From Bacteroidota bacterium (GTDB lineage Bacteria > Bacteroidota > Bacteroidia > Bacteroidales > UBA4417), in assembly GCA_020048595.1 (NCBI GenBank), contig JAIFMH010000003.1, positions 1 through 10,133 of the forward strand: a DNA stretch of 10,133 bases. Reading direction: 5' to 3'. Both the position numbers and the translations under genes were made by a program. Numbering within the stretch: the stretch's first letter is position 1; every line of letters begins with the position of its first letter. The notes beneath the pieces were generated by a model. That model did no database searches. It was not told the DNA's origin and saw only the letters and a program-made list of their open reading frames with translations. Positions 1 to 7,785 of the stretch are shown one piece after another.

Positions 1-1913
1 CGCAAATTCTGAGCAGGCGCAAAAAGAATAATCCTATACTTATTGGTGAACCGGGTGTAGGCAAATCTGCAATTGCCGAAGGACTCGCTTTGCGGATTAT
101 ACAGCGTAAAGTATCACGTGCTTTGTTTAATAAAAGAGTTTACACATTGGATCTGGCATCGTTAGTTGCCGGAACTAAATATCGTGGGCAGTTTGAAGAA
201 CGGATGAAAGCCGTTTTGAATGAACTGGAAAAGAACCGTGATATTATCCTTTTTATTGATGAAATACACACCATTGTTGGCGCAGGAAATGCAAGCGGAT
301 CACTTGATGCAAGCAATATGTTCAAACCTGCTTTGGCACGTGGCGAAATACAATGTATCGGCGCAACAACACTTGACGAATATCGTCAGTATATTGAAAA
401 AGACGGTGCTCTGGAACGCAGGTTTCAGAAAATAATTGTGGACCCGACATCACCTGATGAAACAGTTACTATTCTTAATCAGATAAAAGAAAAATACGAG
501 GATCACCATTTGGTGAAATATACACCTGAAGCAATAAATGCTTGTGTGACACTTACTAATCGTTATTTAACTGACCGTTGTTTACCTGATAAAGCTATTG
601 ATGCACTGGATGAATCAGGCGCACGTGTTCATATATCGAACATGCATGTTCCTGTTGAGATAGTTACAACTGAAAGTCTGATTGAAGATATCAGGCAAAA
701 GAAGATGAAAGCTATCAAAGGTCAGAAATATGAAGAAGCTGCCCGTTACCGCGATGATGAGCGTAAAGCTCAGGCCCAGCTTGAAGCATTGAAACAGAGT
801 TGGGAGGAAGATTCAAAAGTGAACAGGCAACTTGTTACTGAGGATAATGTAGCTGAAGTTGTTGCCATGATGACTGGGGTACCGGTTCAGCGAATTGCTG
901 AAAATGAGGGATCTCGGCTGATGAATATGGAACAGGAACTTGGTGGTTCAGTAATCGGACAGGAAGACGCCATTAAAAAAGTGGTTAAAGCTATCCGCAG
1001 GAATCGTGCCGGACTAAAAGATCCGAATAAACCAATTGGTACATTTATTTTTCTTGGACCAACCGGTGTTGGGAAAACTCACCTTGCCAAAATTTTATCA
1101 CGTTATCTTTTCGATACTGAAGAAGCCCTGATCCGGATAGATATGAGCGAATATATGGAAAAATTTGCCGTATCAAGACTCGTTGGAGCGCCTCCGGGCT
1201 ATGTTGGTTATGAAGAAGGGGGACAACTAACGGAAAAAGTTCGCCGCCGCCCCTACTCTATCGTATTGCTCGATGAAATTGAGAAAGCACATCCTGATAT
1301 TTTTCATATTCTGCTTCAGGTGCTTGATGATGGACAACTAACTGATAGTCTGGGACGTAGAGTAGATTTTAAAAACACTATTGTGATCATGACGTCCAAT
1401 ATAGGTTCTCGGCAATTAAAGGATTTTGGAGCAGGAGTTGGATTTAGCACAAGTGCACGTCAATCGCAAAGTTCGAGTATAGCTCAAAGTGTTATTGAAA
1501 ATGCGTTGAAAAAATCTTTTGCACCTGAATTCCTGAATCGTATTGATGATGTAATTATTTTTGATTCACTTGAGCGCGAGGATATTCACAAGATTATTGA
1601 TATAGAACTGGCACATCTTTTTGACCGTATCCGTACTATGGGTTATGAACCCCGGATTACAGAGAGAGCAAAAGATTACATTCTTGAAAAAGGTTGGGAT
1701 GAGCAATTTGGTGCCAGACCGCTTAAAAGAGCCATTCAGAAATATGTTGAAGATATGCTCGCCGAGGAAATCATTCTTACAAAACTTGTAGCTGGAGACA
1801 TTATCAATATTGATTTTGATCCGGACATTAAGGATATGAAGATTGTGGTTGAAAAACCTGAAGTATTGCCATCTATTGAAGAAGGCTCAACTCCTTTGCA
1901 ATTGACAGAATAA
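1..1913 (+). CDS. clpC: ATP-dependent Clp protease ATP-binding subunit ClpC, 3' part (5' end outside window)
   Basis: Hexameric AAA+ unfoldase that feeds substrates to the ClpP peptidase in the cytoplasm. The frame is open from base 3, so the gene begins before the window; a TTG at 90 is internal. About 636 residues remain. The first AAA+ domain has Walker A GEPGVGKS (45-68), Walker B FIDE (aspartate and glutamate at 258-263) and the ERRF arginine-finger region. A UVR-like coiled middle segment (EEAARYRDDE, around 730-765) marks ClpC rather than ClpB, which has a much longer middle domain. The second AAA+ domain has Walker A GPTGVGKT (1056-1079), Walker B LLDE (to 1277) and the sensor-2 region FGARPLKRAI. 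A VGF tripeptide (1437-1445) sits where ClpP-binding loops occur, so a protease partnership is likely. The N-terminal repeat domain and the promoter are not visible. The reading frame is intact to TAA. Confidence 0.96.
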   Translation, partial: QILSRRKKNNPILIGEPGVGKSAIAEGLALRIIQRKVSRALFNKRVYTLDLASLVAGTKYRGQFEERMKAVLNELEKNRDIILFIDEIHTIVGAGNASGSLDASNMFKPALARGEIQCIGATTLDEYRQYIEKDGALERRFQKIIVDPTSPDETVTILNQIKEKYEDHHLVKYTPEAINACVTLTNRYLTDRCLPDKAIDALDESGARVHISNMHVPVEIVTTESLIEDIRQKKMKAIKGQKYEEAARYRDDERKAQAQLEALKQSWEEDSKVNRQLVTEDNVAEVVAMMTGVPVQRIAENEGSRLMNMEQELGGSVIGQEDAIKKVVKAIRRNRAGLKDPNKPIGTFIFLGPTGVGKTHLAKILSRYLFDTEEALIRIDMSEYMEKFAVSRLVGAPPGYVGYEEGGQLTEKVRRRPYSIVLLDEIEKAHPDIFHILLQVLDDGQLTDSLGRRVDFKNTIVIMTSNIGSRQLKDFGAGVGFSTSARQSQSSSIAQSVIENALKKSFAPEFLNRIDDVIIFDSLEREDIHKIIDIELAHLFDRIRTMGYEPRITERAKDYILEKGWDEQFGARPLKRAIQKYVEDMLAEEIILTKLVAGDIINIDFDPDIKDMKIVVEKPEVLPSIEEGSTPLQLTE

Positions 1914-1932
1914 TTTTGAAAATCATATTTTT

Positions 1933-1966
1933 AAAAAGGCACTTTCATCGGAAGTGCCTTTTTTTT
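1933..1966. terminator. Bidirectional intrinsic terminator between clpC and the HD-domain gene
   Basis: A perfect 12-bp stem (AAAAAGGCACTT at 1933-1944 with AAGTGCCTTTTT at 1952-1963) encloses a 7-nt loop and runs into eight T residues (1959-1966). On the opposite strand the A tract gives a shorter U run, so the same hairpin can end the convergent transcript coming from the HD-domain gene. It lies 20 nt after the clpC stop codon. Confidence 0.9.
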
Positions 1967-1982
1967 AAATTAAACTTAGCAG

Positions 1983-2005
1983 GAACTATTTTCTATTAAC
2001 CATTA
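1983..2005 (-). repeat. Degenerate dispersed repeat, copy 1
   Basis: This 23-base tract, read on the minus strand, matches plus-strand bases 9959-9981 at 21 of 23 positions. It starts TAATGGTT and ends AAAATAGTTC. It sits in the short intergenic gap between two convergent genes, just outside the HD-domain gene. The biological nature of the repeat is unknown; it has no coding potential. Confidence 0.5.
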
Positions 2006-2023
2006 CACTATTAACTTAACTTC

Positions 2024-2677
2024 CTACTTCTCCCCGTCCCATTCTTTATAAAACTGATCAAGAAAATCAAGCATAAATGCATGTCTTTCTTCAGCCATTT
2101 GCTTTCCTGTTTCAGTATTCATTCTGTCTTTAAGTAGAAGTAATTTTTCATAAAAATGATTTAATGTCGGAGCTGTGCTGTTTTTGTATTCCTCTTTTGT
2201 AAGGTTAAGGTTGGGTTTTATGCCTGGATTATAAATAGATCTTCCTTTGTGTCCTCCATAATTGAAAGTTCTGGCAATTCCTACCGCTCCCAAGGCATCT
2301 AGGCGATCGGCATCCTGTATAACATCCAATTCCGGCGATTTAAATCGCTGTGGTAGTTTTCCCCCTTTGAAAGAGATATTGGTAATAATATTTTCGACAT
2401 GAGCGATAATTTCCAGGTTCACTTGTTGTGAAAGCAAAAACTCCCGCGCTTTAAGAGGTCCTATTTCTTCATCCCCATCATGGAACTTTGAATCAGCAAT
2501 ATCATGCAGTAATGCGCCAAGTTCAACAACAAACAAGTCAACATCCTCATATTGAGCAATGTGTTTTGCTGTCTTCCAAACCCTGTAAATATGCCACCAG
2601 TCATGACCACCTTCGGCATCTGATAAAGTTATTTTTACAAAATCTATTGTTTTTTGAATAATGTTTTGCTTGTCCAC
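2024..2677 (-). CDS. HD-domain metal-dependent phosphohydrolase (YedJ-like)
   Basis: A 217-residue soluble protein of the HD superfamily, which hydrolyses phosphate esters or nucleotides using divalent metals. The metal ligands are visible in order: H29 in HDWWH (25-29), H58-D59 in LLHDI, and D124 in QDADRLDALG. The spacing, with HDWxH followed by LLHDI.D.KF, is that of the YedJ-like HD hydrolases, a family whose physiological substrate is poorly defined. The start is GTG at 2677: an in-frame TAA lies 9 nt upstream and the next methionine is far past the catalytic residues. The upstream permease gene ends 52 nt before this start with no terminator between, so co-transcription is likely. The gene ends facing clpC. 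Family assignment is sound; the substrate cannot be told. Confidence 0.87.
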   Translation of the reverse strand: MDKQNIIQKTIDFVKITLSDAEGGHDWWHIYRVWKTAKHIAQYEDVDLFVVELGALLHDIADSKFHDGDEEIGPLKAREFLLSQQVNLEIIAHVENIITNISFKGGKLPQRFKSPELDVIQDADRLDALGAVGIARTFNYGGHKGRSIYNPGIKPNLNLTKEEYKNSTAPTLNHFYEKLLLLKDRMNTETGKQMAEERHAFMLDFLDQFYKEWDGEK

Positions 2678-2729
2678 TTTCAGGGATTAAGTAATTTGTT
2701 TAGAATATTTTTTTTGCAGAATGTTCAAC

Positions 2730-3764
2730 CTATAGATACCCTAATGTATCAGCTAATAAAATTAACAAAAGGCAGAGTGAAAATGAAATTACAGGTGCAA
2801 TTAACCACATAAGGAAGAATTTTTTCACCTCAGTTTTTTTGAAAATATTTTTTGTGCCGAGTTTGGCAACACCAATTCCGAGTATTGCCGCCACATTTAG
2901 CTGAACCAGTGAAGTGGGAATACCTTTAGTTACTGATGCGAGCAAAAGTAAGCTTGCAGATACAAAGGCAATAATACCTGCTTCAAATTTTCCAAATAAT
3001 ACAATTTCTTTCCCTGTGTTATTCAGAATTTTAGTTCCGAAAATTGAGCTTCCAATCGCAAAACTAGGCGCAACCATTAATGTGGCTAATATCATGATCA
3101 GAATAAAGTTTTTATCACCACTTATGTTAAGCTCGTTGGCTGTCATAGTAGCTATGGGACCGGCAGCATTTGCAACATTATTCGCTCCAATTGAGAATGC
3201 AACATACATTGACATAAATAATATCAAACCATTGATAAAATGTTTCCTGTTCACGTTTGTTGAACGTGACATGGTGAGCCCTCTCCTGCGCATAGGCCTA
3301 TAGATAAATCGCCCAAAGAAAAGACTAAGGTAATATGCAATCACAGGTAGAATAAGCCATGCGGGGATTACTTCAAGGAAAATTTTCCTGGTATTAACTT
3401 CATGAAAATACAAACCAGCTGCGAAAACCGCAAGAACTGTAGATTGACTGGTTGACTGAGGTATTCCAAATAAATTGGCAATAAGTAATGAGATAGCTAC
3501 TGAAAATAGGATTATGGACACAATTGAAAAAGTCATTATCTCCGGGTTAATCAGATCTTTGCCAATGGTTGATGCAGTTTGTTTTCCTGCTAAAATAGCG
3601 CCAAGGAAAACCATTATCCCAAATATTCCGGGAATCAGGCTTTTACGAAGTACGTTTGCGCCGTATGCTGCTGAAAATGCCGGGCCGGTTCCGCTCCCTC
3701 CCATTGTTATTGCAAGAAATATAGCTACGATAAAAGGAATTAATAGATGACTAAACAGAGGCAC
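2730..3764 (-). CDS. PiT-superfamily inorganic anion permease (phosphate or sulfate), divergent signature
   Basis: A 344-residue integral membrane protein with about ten hydrophobic segments, including one at the very N-terminus, and the inverted-repeat layout of PiT transporters. The first half has MGGSGTGPAFSAAYGAN (21-37) and GIPQSTSQSTV (100-110); the second half has SIGANNVANAAGP (191-203) and GIPTSLVQLNV (281-291). Classical PiT phosphate carriers have a GANDVANA-type motif in each half. Here the second reads GANNVANA, and the first is replaced by a glycine-serine version, so neither half keeps the conserved aspartate. The length is closer to the short sulfate-permease branch (Bacillus CysP type) than to the roughly 500-residue E. 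coli Pit. The start is GTG at 3764, with a stop codon 12 nt upstream. Phosphate, sulfate or another oxyanion are all possible; membrane anion transport is secure, the ion is not. Confidence 0.85.
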   Translation of the reverse strand: MPLFSHLLIPFIVAIFLAITMGGSGTGPAFSAAYGANVLRKSLIPGIFGIMVFLGAILAGKQTASTIGKDLINPEIMTFSIVSIILFSVAISLLIANLFGIPQSTSQSTVLAVFAAGLYFHEVNTRKIFLEVIPAWLILPVIAYYLSLFFGRFIYRPMRRRGLTMSRSTNVNRKHFINGLILFMSMYVAFSIGANNVANAAGPIATMTANELNISGDKNFILIMILATLMVAPSFAIGSSIFGTKILNNTGKEIVLFGKFEAGIIAFVSASLLLLASVTKGIPTSLVQLNVAAILGIGVAKLGTKNIFKKTEVKKFFLMWLIAPVISFSLCLLLILLADTLGYL

Positions 3765-3847
3765 AATAGTTATTTTTTAAAATGTAAGAAAAACAAAGTT
3801 TTATGGATTCATTCGAAAGAATTTATAAACTAATCTTAACCTAGAAA

Positions 3848-3880
3848 CAAAAGTATTACAAATAATTGATTACAGATCAA
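3848..3880 (-). promoter_or_regulatory. Possible Bacteroidetes-type promoter for the permease gene
   Basis: The minus strand reads TACTTTTG at 3855-3848, an exact TAnnTTTG match, with a weak TTGA about 21 nt upstream. A start near 3841 would leave a leader of roughly 77 nt before the GTG start codon. A 6-bp inverted repeat (ATTGAT, 5-nt loop, ATCAAT; 3865-3881) overlaps the -33 region and could be an operator. The weak -33 box keeps confidence low. Confidence 0.35.
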
Positions 3881-3973
3881 TCTGGAGGCCTGAAATGTGT
3901 ATTCACTGGCATTTCCCTCAATTCTATTGCTACAATGAAAAAAAAATAGTATCTCTGCTTTAATGCTTTTTAT

Positions 3974-4008
3974 AAAAAAAAATGAGCGCCCCAAAGAGTG
4001 ACGCCCAT
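3974..4008 (-). terminator. Intrinsic terminator after acyl-CoA dehydrogenase 2
   Basis: On the minus strand, ATGGGCGT (4008-4001) pairs with GCGCTCAT (3989-3982), giving 8 bp with two G-U wobbles around an 11-nt loop. A run of about nine T residues follows. It lies 24 nt beyond the dehydrogenase stop codon and marks the end of the etf/dehydrogenase cluster. Confidence 0.8.
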
Positions 4009-4031
4009 CGCTGCTTAAACTGGTTAGTTGG

Positions 4032-5810
4032 CTAAAATTTATAAGCATTATTTTCAATAAGCTTGTCGGCAATACGCCTTCGGGCTTCTTTTACATTTAC
4101 ACCTGCAACCTGGGTTAGTTTTTCAATAGCATCATTCAGTTTTTGGGATTCTGATGCATCAGCAAACGAATTGACTGCATCACGGGCTGATTTACGAACA
4201 GCATCGGCAGTATCATAAACATACACATCGAGCATATCACGGAAAATACCAGCACTGCCTTTCATACTTTCAAGTTTTTCAACTCTAAGGGCAAGGGATT
4301 CAGCAATATAAGCTTCCATGATCATTTCGGAAAGATTGTTCATTACTTCCTGCTCTTTTACCAGTTTCTTGTCAAAATACGTAGTGATGCCATGGATTGT
4401 AATTAGTATAACCTTTTTAAAATTAGCCAGATAGCGGCGTTTTTCGGAATAATAACTTTCCCCTTGCACTTTTCCGGATGTAATACTTTCAAGGTTGTTA
4501 TAAAGTAGTTCAGCTGGTCCGAAAAGATCGAATTCACCCTTTTGCGCACGTTTAATAGCTGTATCTGCAATAATAAGCCGGTTAATTTCATTTGTGCCTT
4601 CAAAAATCCGGTTTATACGCGAATCGCGGTAACCACGTTCAACGGCCATTTCAGCTGAATATCCCATGCCACCATGAATCTGAACTGCTTCGTCGATAAC
4701 ATAATCCAGAGCTTCGGACCCATAAACTTTCAGAATAGCAGCTTCAACAGCGTAATGACTGATTCCTTCAATAGTTGCACGGCCATGATCCATTCCTGAT
4801 GCTTTGTTTATCAAAATCAGATCGTCAATATCTTTACTCACACGATATGTTGCTGATTCAGCGGCAAATGTTTTGATTGCCTGCTGCGCCAGTTTGTGCT
4901 TTATGGCACCAAAAGTAGAGATAAGAACACAGAATTGCTTGCGTTCATTGGCATATTTAACGGAATCATTTATTGCTTTCTTTGCTGCTCCTATAACATT
5001 GGCACCCAGCTTTATACGTCCCATATGCAGAATGCTTAGTGCAATACGGAATCCTTCACCCTGCTTACCAATCATATTTTCGACAGGCACTTTTACATCA
5101 TTATAGAAAATCTGTGCTGTTGACGATCCTTTGATTCCCATTTTTTTCTCATCAGGAGCAATAACTACGCCTGGCATATCTTTCTCAACAATAAAAGCAC
5201 TGAGAATACGATCTGTTCCGACTTTTGCGAAAACTGTCTGAATATCAGCGAAATTCGCATTAGTAATCCACATTTTCTGACCATTCAGGATGTAATGTGT
5301 ACCATCGGCTGAAAGAACGGCATTTGTTTTCCCTGCATTGGCATCGCTTCCGGCGCCAGGTTCAGTGAGGCAATAGCATCCTACAAGTTCACCGGTTGCA
5401 AGTTTAGTTACATATTTCTGGCGTTGTTCATCATTTCCGTAATAGGCTATTGGCAAGGTCCCGATACCACAATGGGCCATAAAAGCAACTGAAAATGAAT
5501 ACCCCGCTCCAATCCTTTCAGCAGCAAGCATTTGCGAAACAAAGGATTGGCCGAATCCTCCTACATCTTCGGGTAAGGCTATTGCCAATAGTCCGAGTTC
5601 ACCCGATTTTTCGAGAATTGAACGCATTAGTTTAATATCGGGACTATCAATCTGGTCAAGATTCGGATACACTTCAGTATCAAGAAAATCCTGGCAGGAT
5701 TGTGCAATCATCAACTGTTCGTCGTCGAATTCTTCCGGGATAAAAACATCTTTGGCTTCCACTGTGTCTACAAGGAATTCACCGCTTTTAAGTACTTTTC
5801 TGTTTTCCAT
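4032..5810 (-). CDS. Acyl-CoA dehydrogenase 2, long form with C-terminal helical extension
   Basis: A 592-residue FAD flavoprotein that forms the alpha-beta double bond in acyl-CoA thioesters and gives its electrons to ETF. The acyl-CoA dehydrogenase signatures are present: CLTEPGAGSDA (147-157, beside the flavin), GQKMWITNA (177-185), GIKGSS (225-230), QIHGGMGY (377-384) and RIFEGTNEINR (401-411), in which E404 aligns with the catalytic base of medium-chain dehydrogenases. Residues after about 430 form an extra helical domain absent from the roughly 380-residue short forms. One oddity: the normally conserved QFG of the flavin and dimer-interface helix reads QFC (C294), followed by VLIS in place of the usual proline-containing sequence. 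The start is ATG at 5810 without a clear Shine-Dalgarno. It follows dehydrogenase 1 after a 257-nt gap holding a terminator. Chain-length specificity cannot be predicted. Confidence 0.93.
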   Translation of the reverse strand: MENRKVLKSGEFLVDTVEAKDVFIPEEFDDEQLMIAQSCQDFLDTEVYPNLDQIDSPDIKLMRSILEKSGELGLLAIALPEDVGGFGQSFVSQMLAAERIGAGYSFSVAFMAHCGIGTLPIAYYGNDEQRQKYVTKLATGELVGCYCLTEPGAGSDANAGKTNAVLSADGTHYILNGQKMWITNANFADIQTVFAKVGTDRILSAFIVEKDMPGVVIAPDEKKMGIKGSSTAQIFYNDVKVPVENMIGKQGEGFRIALSILHMGRIKLGANVIGAAKKAINDSVKYANERKQFCVLISTFGAIKHKLAQQAIKTFAAESATYRVSKDIDDLILINKASGMDHGRATIEGISHYAVEAAILKVYGSEALDYVIDEAVQIHGGMGYSAEMAVERGYRDSRINRIFEGTNEINRLIIADTAIKRAQKGEFDLFGPAELLYNNLESITSGKVQGESYYSEKRRYLANFKKVILITIHGITTYFDKKLVKEQEVMNNLSEMIMEAYIAESLALRVEKLESMKGSAGIFRDMLDVYVYDTADAVRKSARDAVNSFADASESQKLNDAIEKLTQVAGVNVKEARRRIADKLIENNAYKF

Positions 5811-5881
5811 TATTTATAAATCGTTATTTGTAATTCTTTTAATGACTTTTCAATAAATAAAATCGATGATGGATTCGAAAA

Positions 5882-5895
5882 TCGGCCGAAAAGTA
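5882..5895 (-). promoter_or_regulatory. Weak promoter-like site and 8-bp palindrome before acyl-CoA dehydrogenase 2
   Basis: The minus strand carries TACTTTTC (5895-5888), one base off TAnnTTTG. It overlaps the perfect palindrome TCGGCCGA (5882-5889), which is GC-rich in a very AT-rich gap. No good -33 box is visible. The pair could be a promoter with an operator over the start region, giving a leader of about 70 nt, but this is speculative. Confidence 0.25.
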
Positions 5896-5968
5896 CAAAA
5901 AATACATCATCAGAATTTCTATATGTTAATAAAAAAATAGTTCAATTAGATATGACAACCTTTAAAAC

Positions 5969-6001
5969 AAAAAAGAACGCCCGTTTAAGAAGCGCTCTTT
6001 T
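5969..6001 (-). terminator. Terminator-like hairpin between the two acyl-CoA dehydrogenase genes
   Basis: On the minus strand AAAAGAGCGC (6001-5992) pairs with GCGTTCTTTT (5980-5971) over 10 bp with one G-U wobble, around an 11-nt loop, followed by further T residues to 5969. It lies about 70 nt after the stop of dehydrogenase 1, so most transcription from etfB may stop here and dehydrogenase 2 may need its own promoter. Confidence 0.7.
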
Positions 6002-6029
6002 CTTTATTCTATTTATAATCAGTATTATA

Positions 6030-6054
6030 AGTTGGTTTTAAATTAAAGCCAGCT
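6030..6054. other. Small inverted repeat after acyl-CoA dehydrogenase 1
   Basis: AGTTGGTTTT (6030-6039) pairs with AAAGCCAGCT (6045-6054) over 10 bp with two wobbles and a 5-nt loop. No T run follows on the minus strand, so it is not a standard terminator. It lies 13 nt past the stop codon and may protect the mRNA 3' end. Its AGTTGG...AAAGCC core resembles the hairpin at 10051-10071. Confidence 0.4.
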
Positions 6055-6067
6055 GATTTAACAGATA

Positions 6068-7771
6068 TTACATTTTGAAATCATTAACATCTTTAGGATG
6101 ACAATTGTTGATAAAACTAACGGATGCTATGTTTTCGGACCTTCCTTTACGGATGAAAATATCGGCTGATTTCACATAAACATCACTCCTGTTGGCATCA
6201 AAAAGTAACATATACCCGATCAAAACATTTGCTGCCATTTCAACCATTCGCCTCGCGTGGAAATCAAAATATTCATTATCACCGAATTCATTAACTTTCT
6301 CAACCGTTTTAGCAAATTGCTCAGTCATTTTTTCGAGTGTGCCTTTCAGGTATTCCAATTCAGGTTTAACCTGTTGCTGGGCACGCTCACGCATATTTGT
6401 AAGGTATCCTCCGTTGCCAACATAACGAATTGCAGCTACAACCTGAAGTTGGGATGTTCCTTCGTAAATTGTGGTAATACGGGCATCGCGGTAAATACGT
6501 TCGATCGGAAAATCTTTCATATAACCGGTTCCACCAAAAATCTGGATGGAATCATAAGCTATCTGATTGCATTGCTCGCTTGAATAAAGCTTTACCAAAG
6601 GAGTGAACATGTCGGCAAGCTTCTGATATGCTTTAGCTTCCTGGCGTTCCTCTGACTCGAGTTTACGTTCGTGAGAGGTAAAATTATAGGCTTTGTAAAT
6701 ATCAACATATCTGGCAGTTTCATAAAGTAAAGTACGCATAGCGTCAATCTTTACTTTCATATTGGTAAGCATTTCGAAAACTGCAGGGTATTTTATAATG
6801 GATTTACCAAATTGCTCGCGTTCATTTGCATATTTGAATGCTTCCCGATAGGCGGCTTCAGCTATTCCAACTGATTGTGAACCAACACCTAAACGGGCTG
6901 AATTCATCAGTGACATAACATATTTGATAAGTCCAAGTTTTGTATCACCAATCAGTTTTGCAGGTGCATTGTGAAATACAAGTTCGCAGGTTGGTGAACC
7001 TTTTATACCTAATTTATTTTCGATACGGCGAACTGTAACAGCTTTATCGTTGCGATCATAAACAAATAATGATAAACCACGGGCATCGGAAGTTCCTTCT
7101 TCAGAACGCGCCAGAACCAGTGAAATATCAGCATCGCCGTTGGTGATAAATCGTTTTACGCCATCAAGCATCCATCGATGTTTATGGATATCGTAAGTTG
7201 CTTTTAGCTGAACTGCCTGTAAATCGGAACCTGCGTCAGGTTCGGTAAGATCCATAGCTGCTGTTGCGCCTTTGTGAAAACGGGGAAGAAACTCAGCCTT
7301 GATTTCATCAGAGCCAAATTCATGAATAGTTTCGGCACAATCCTGTAATCCCCATATGTTTGCAAATCCTGCATCGGCACGTGATACAATTTCACCAGAC
7401 ATTACATATGGAACAGTAGGGACATTAAGCCCATCATACTCTCTGGGTAATGTAAATCCAACCAAACCAGCTTTAACAAGTGCGTCGTAGTTCTGCTGGG
7501 TACCGCGGGCATATTTAACTTCATTATCGATAAGCGTCGGGCCCTCTTTATCTACAGATTCAGCATTTGGGCCAATGATTTCGCCGCTGATTTCGCCAAT
7601 GATCTCCATCACTTTATCGTAATTGTCGATCGCATCTTCAAAATCCAGGGGAGCAAAATCGTATTTCTCTTTCTGGGTATAACCCGACTCTTTCAGTTTC
7701 ACTATTTTCTCCATCAATGGATGGTTGAGATGAAACTTCAGATGGGGATTGTCGTTATAAAAATTTTCCAT
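6068..7771 (-). CDS. Acyl-CoA dehydrogenase 1, long form with C-terminal domain
   Basis: A 567-residue acyl-CoA dehydrogenase with an N-terminal extension of about 75 residues and a C-terminal helical domain after about 450. Family motifs: DLTEPDAGSD (174-183), LDGVKRFITNG (202-212), NKLGIKGSP (252-260), NEREQFG (316-322), QIFGGTGY (410-417) and TIYEGTSQLQ (434-443), where E437 matches the catalytic glutamate. It should oxidise an acyl-CoA and reduce EtfAB. The start is ATG, 14 nt after the etfA stop codon, so it is almost certainly translated from the etfBA transcript. It differs clearly from dehydrogenase 2 in both N- and C-terminal regions, so the two are paralogues of different subfamilies, not a recent duplication; a different acyl-CoA specificity is an inference. 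The substrate is not predictable from motifs. Confidence 0.93.
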   Translation of the reverse strand: MENFYNDNPHLKFHLNHPLMEKIVKLKESGYTQKEKYDFAPLDFEDAIDNYDKVMEIIGEISGEIIGPNAESVDKEGPTLIDNEVKYARGTQQNYDALVKAGLVGFTLPREYDGLNVPTVPYVMSGEIVSRADAGFANIWGLQDCAETIHEFGSDEIKAEFLPRFHKGATAAMDLTEPDAGSDLQAVQLKATYDIHKHRWMLDGVKRFITNGDADISLVLARSEEGTSDARGLSLFVYDRNDKAVTVRRIENKLGIKGSPTCELVFHNAPAKLIGDTKLGLIKYVMSLMNSARLGVGSQSVGIAEAAYREAFKYANEREQFGKSIIKYPAVFEMLTNMKVKIDAMRTLLYETARYVDIYKAYNFTSHERKLESEERQEAKAYQKLADMFTPLVKLYSSEQCNQIAYDSIQIFGGTGYMKDFPIERIYRDARITTIYEGTSQLQVVAAIRYVGNGGYLTNMRERAQQQVKPELEYLKGTLEKMTEQFAKTVEKVNEFGDNEYFDFHARRMVEMAANVLIGYMLLFDANRSDVYVKSADIFIRKGRSENIASVSFINNCHPKDVNDFKM

Positions 7772-7785
7772 TATGGTCGGTAGTT

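Noticed and set aside
90..92. TTG as the start of the clpC frame
   Set aside because: The frame is open back to base 3 and encodes the conserved first Walker A motif before this codon, so the gene starts outside the window.
4026..4036. AGTTGGCTAAA shared with the hairpin at 10052-10062
   Set aside because: An 11-base match between two places in 10 kb is expected by chance, and this copy overlaps a stop codon without forming the hairpin.
3836..4072. 78-codon minus-strand open frame between the permease and acyl-CoA dehydrogenase 2
   Set aside because: It overlaps the end of the dehydrogenase gene and runs through the terminator hairpin, with no family resemblance.
6192..6583. Two plus-strand open frames inside acyl-CoA dehydrogenase 1
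   Set aside because: They lie antisense to a clearly conserved coding region and show no independent domain.
4032..7771. Tandem duplication of one acyl-CoA dehydrogenase gene
   Set aside because: The two proteins share only family motifs and differ strongly in their N- and C-terminal regions, so they are old paralogues of separate subfamilies.
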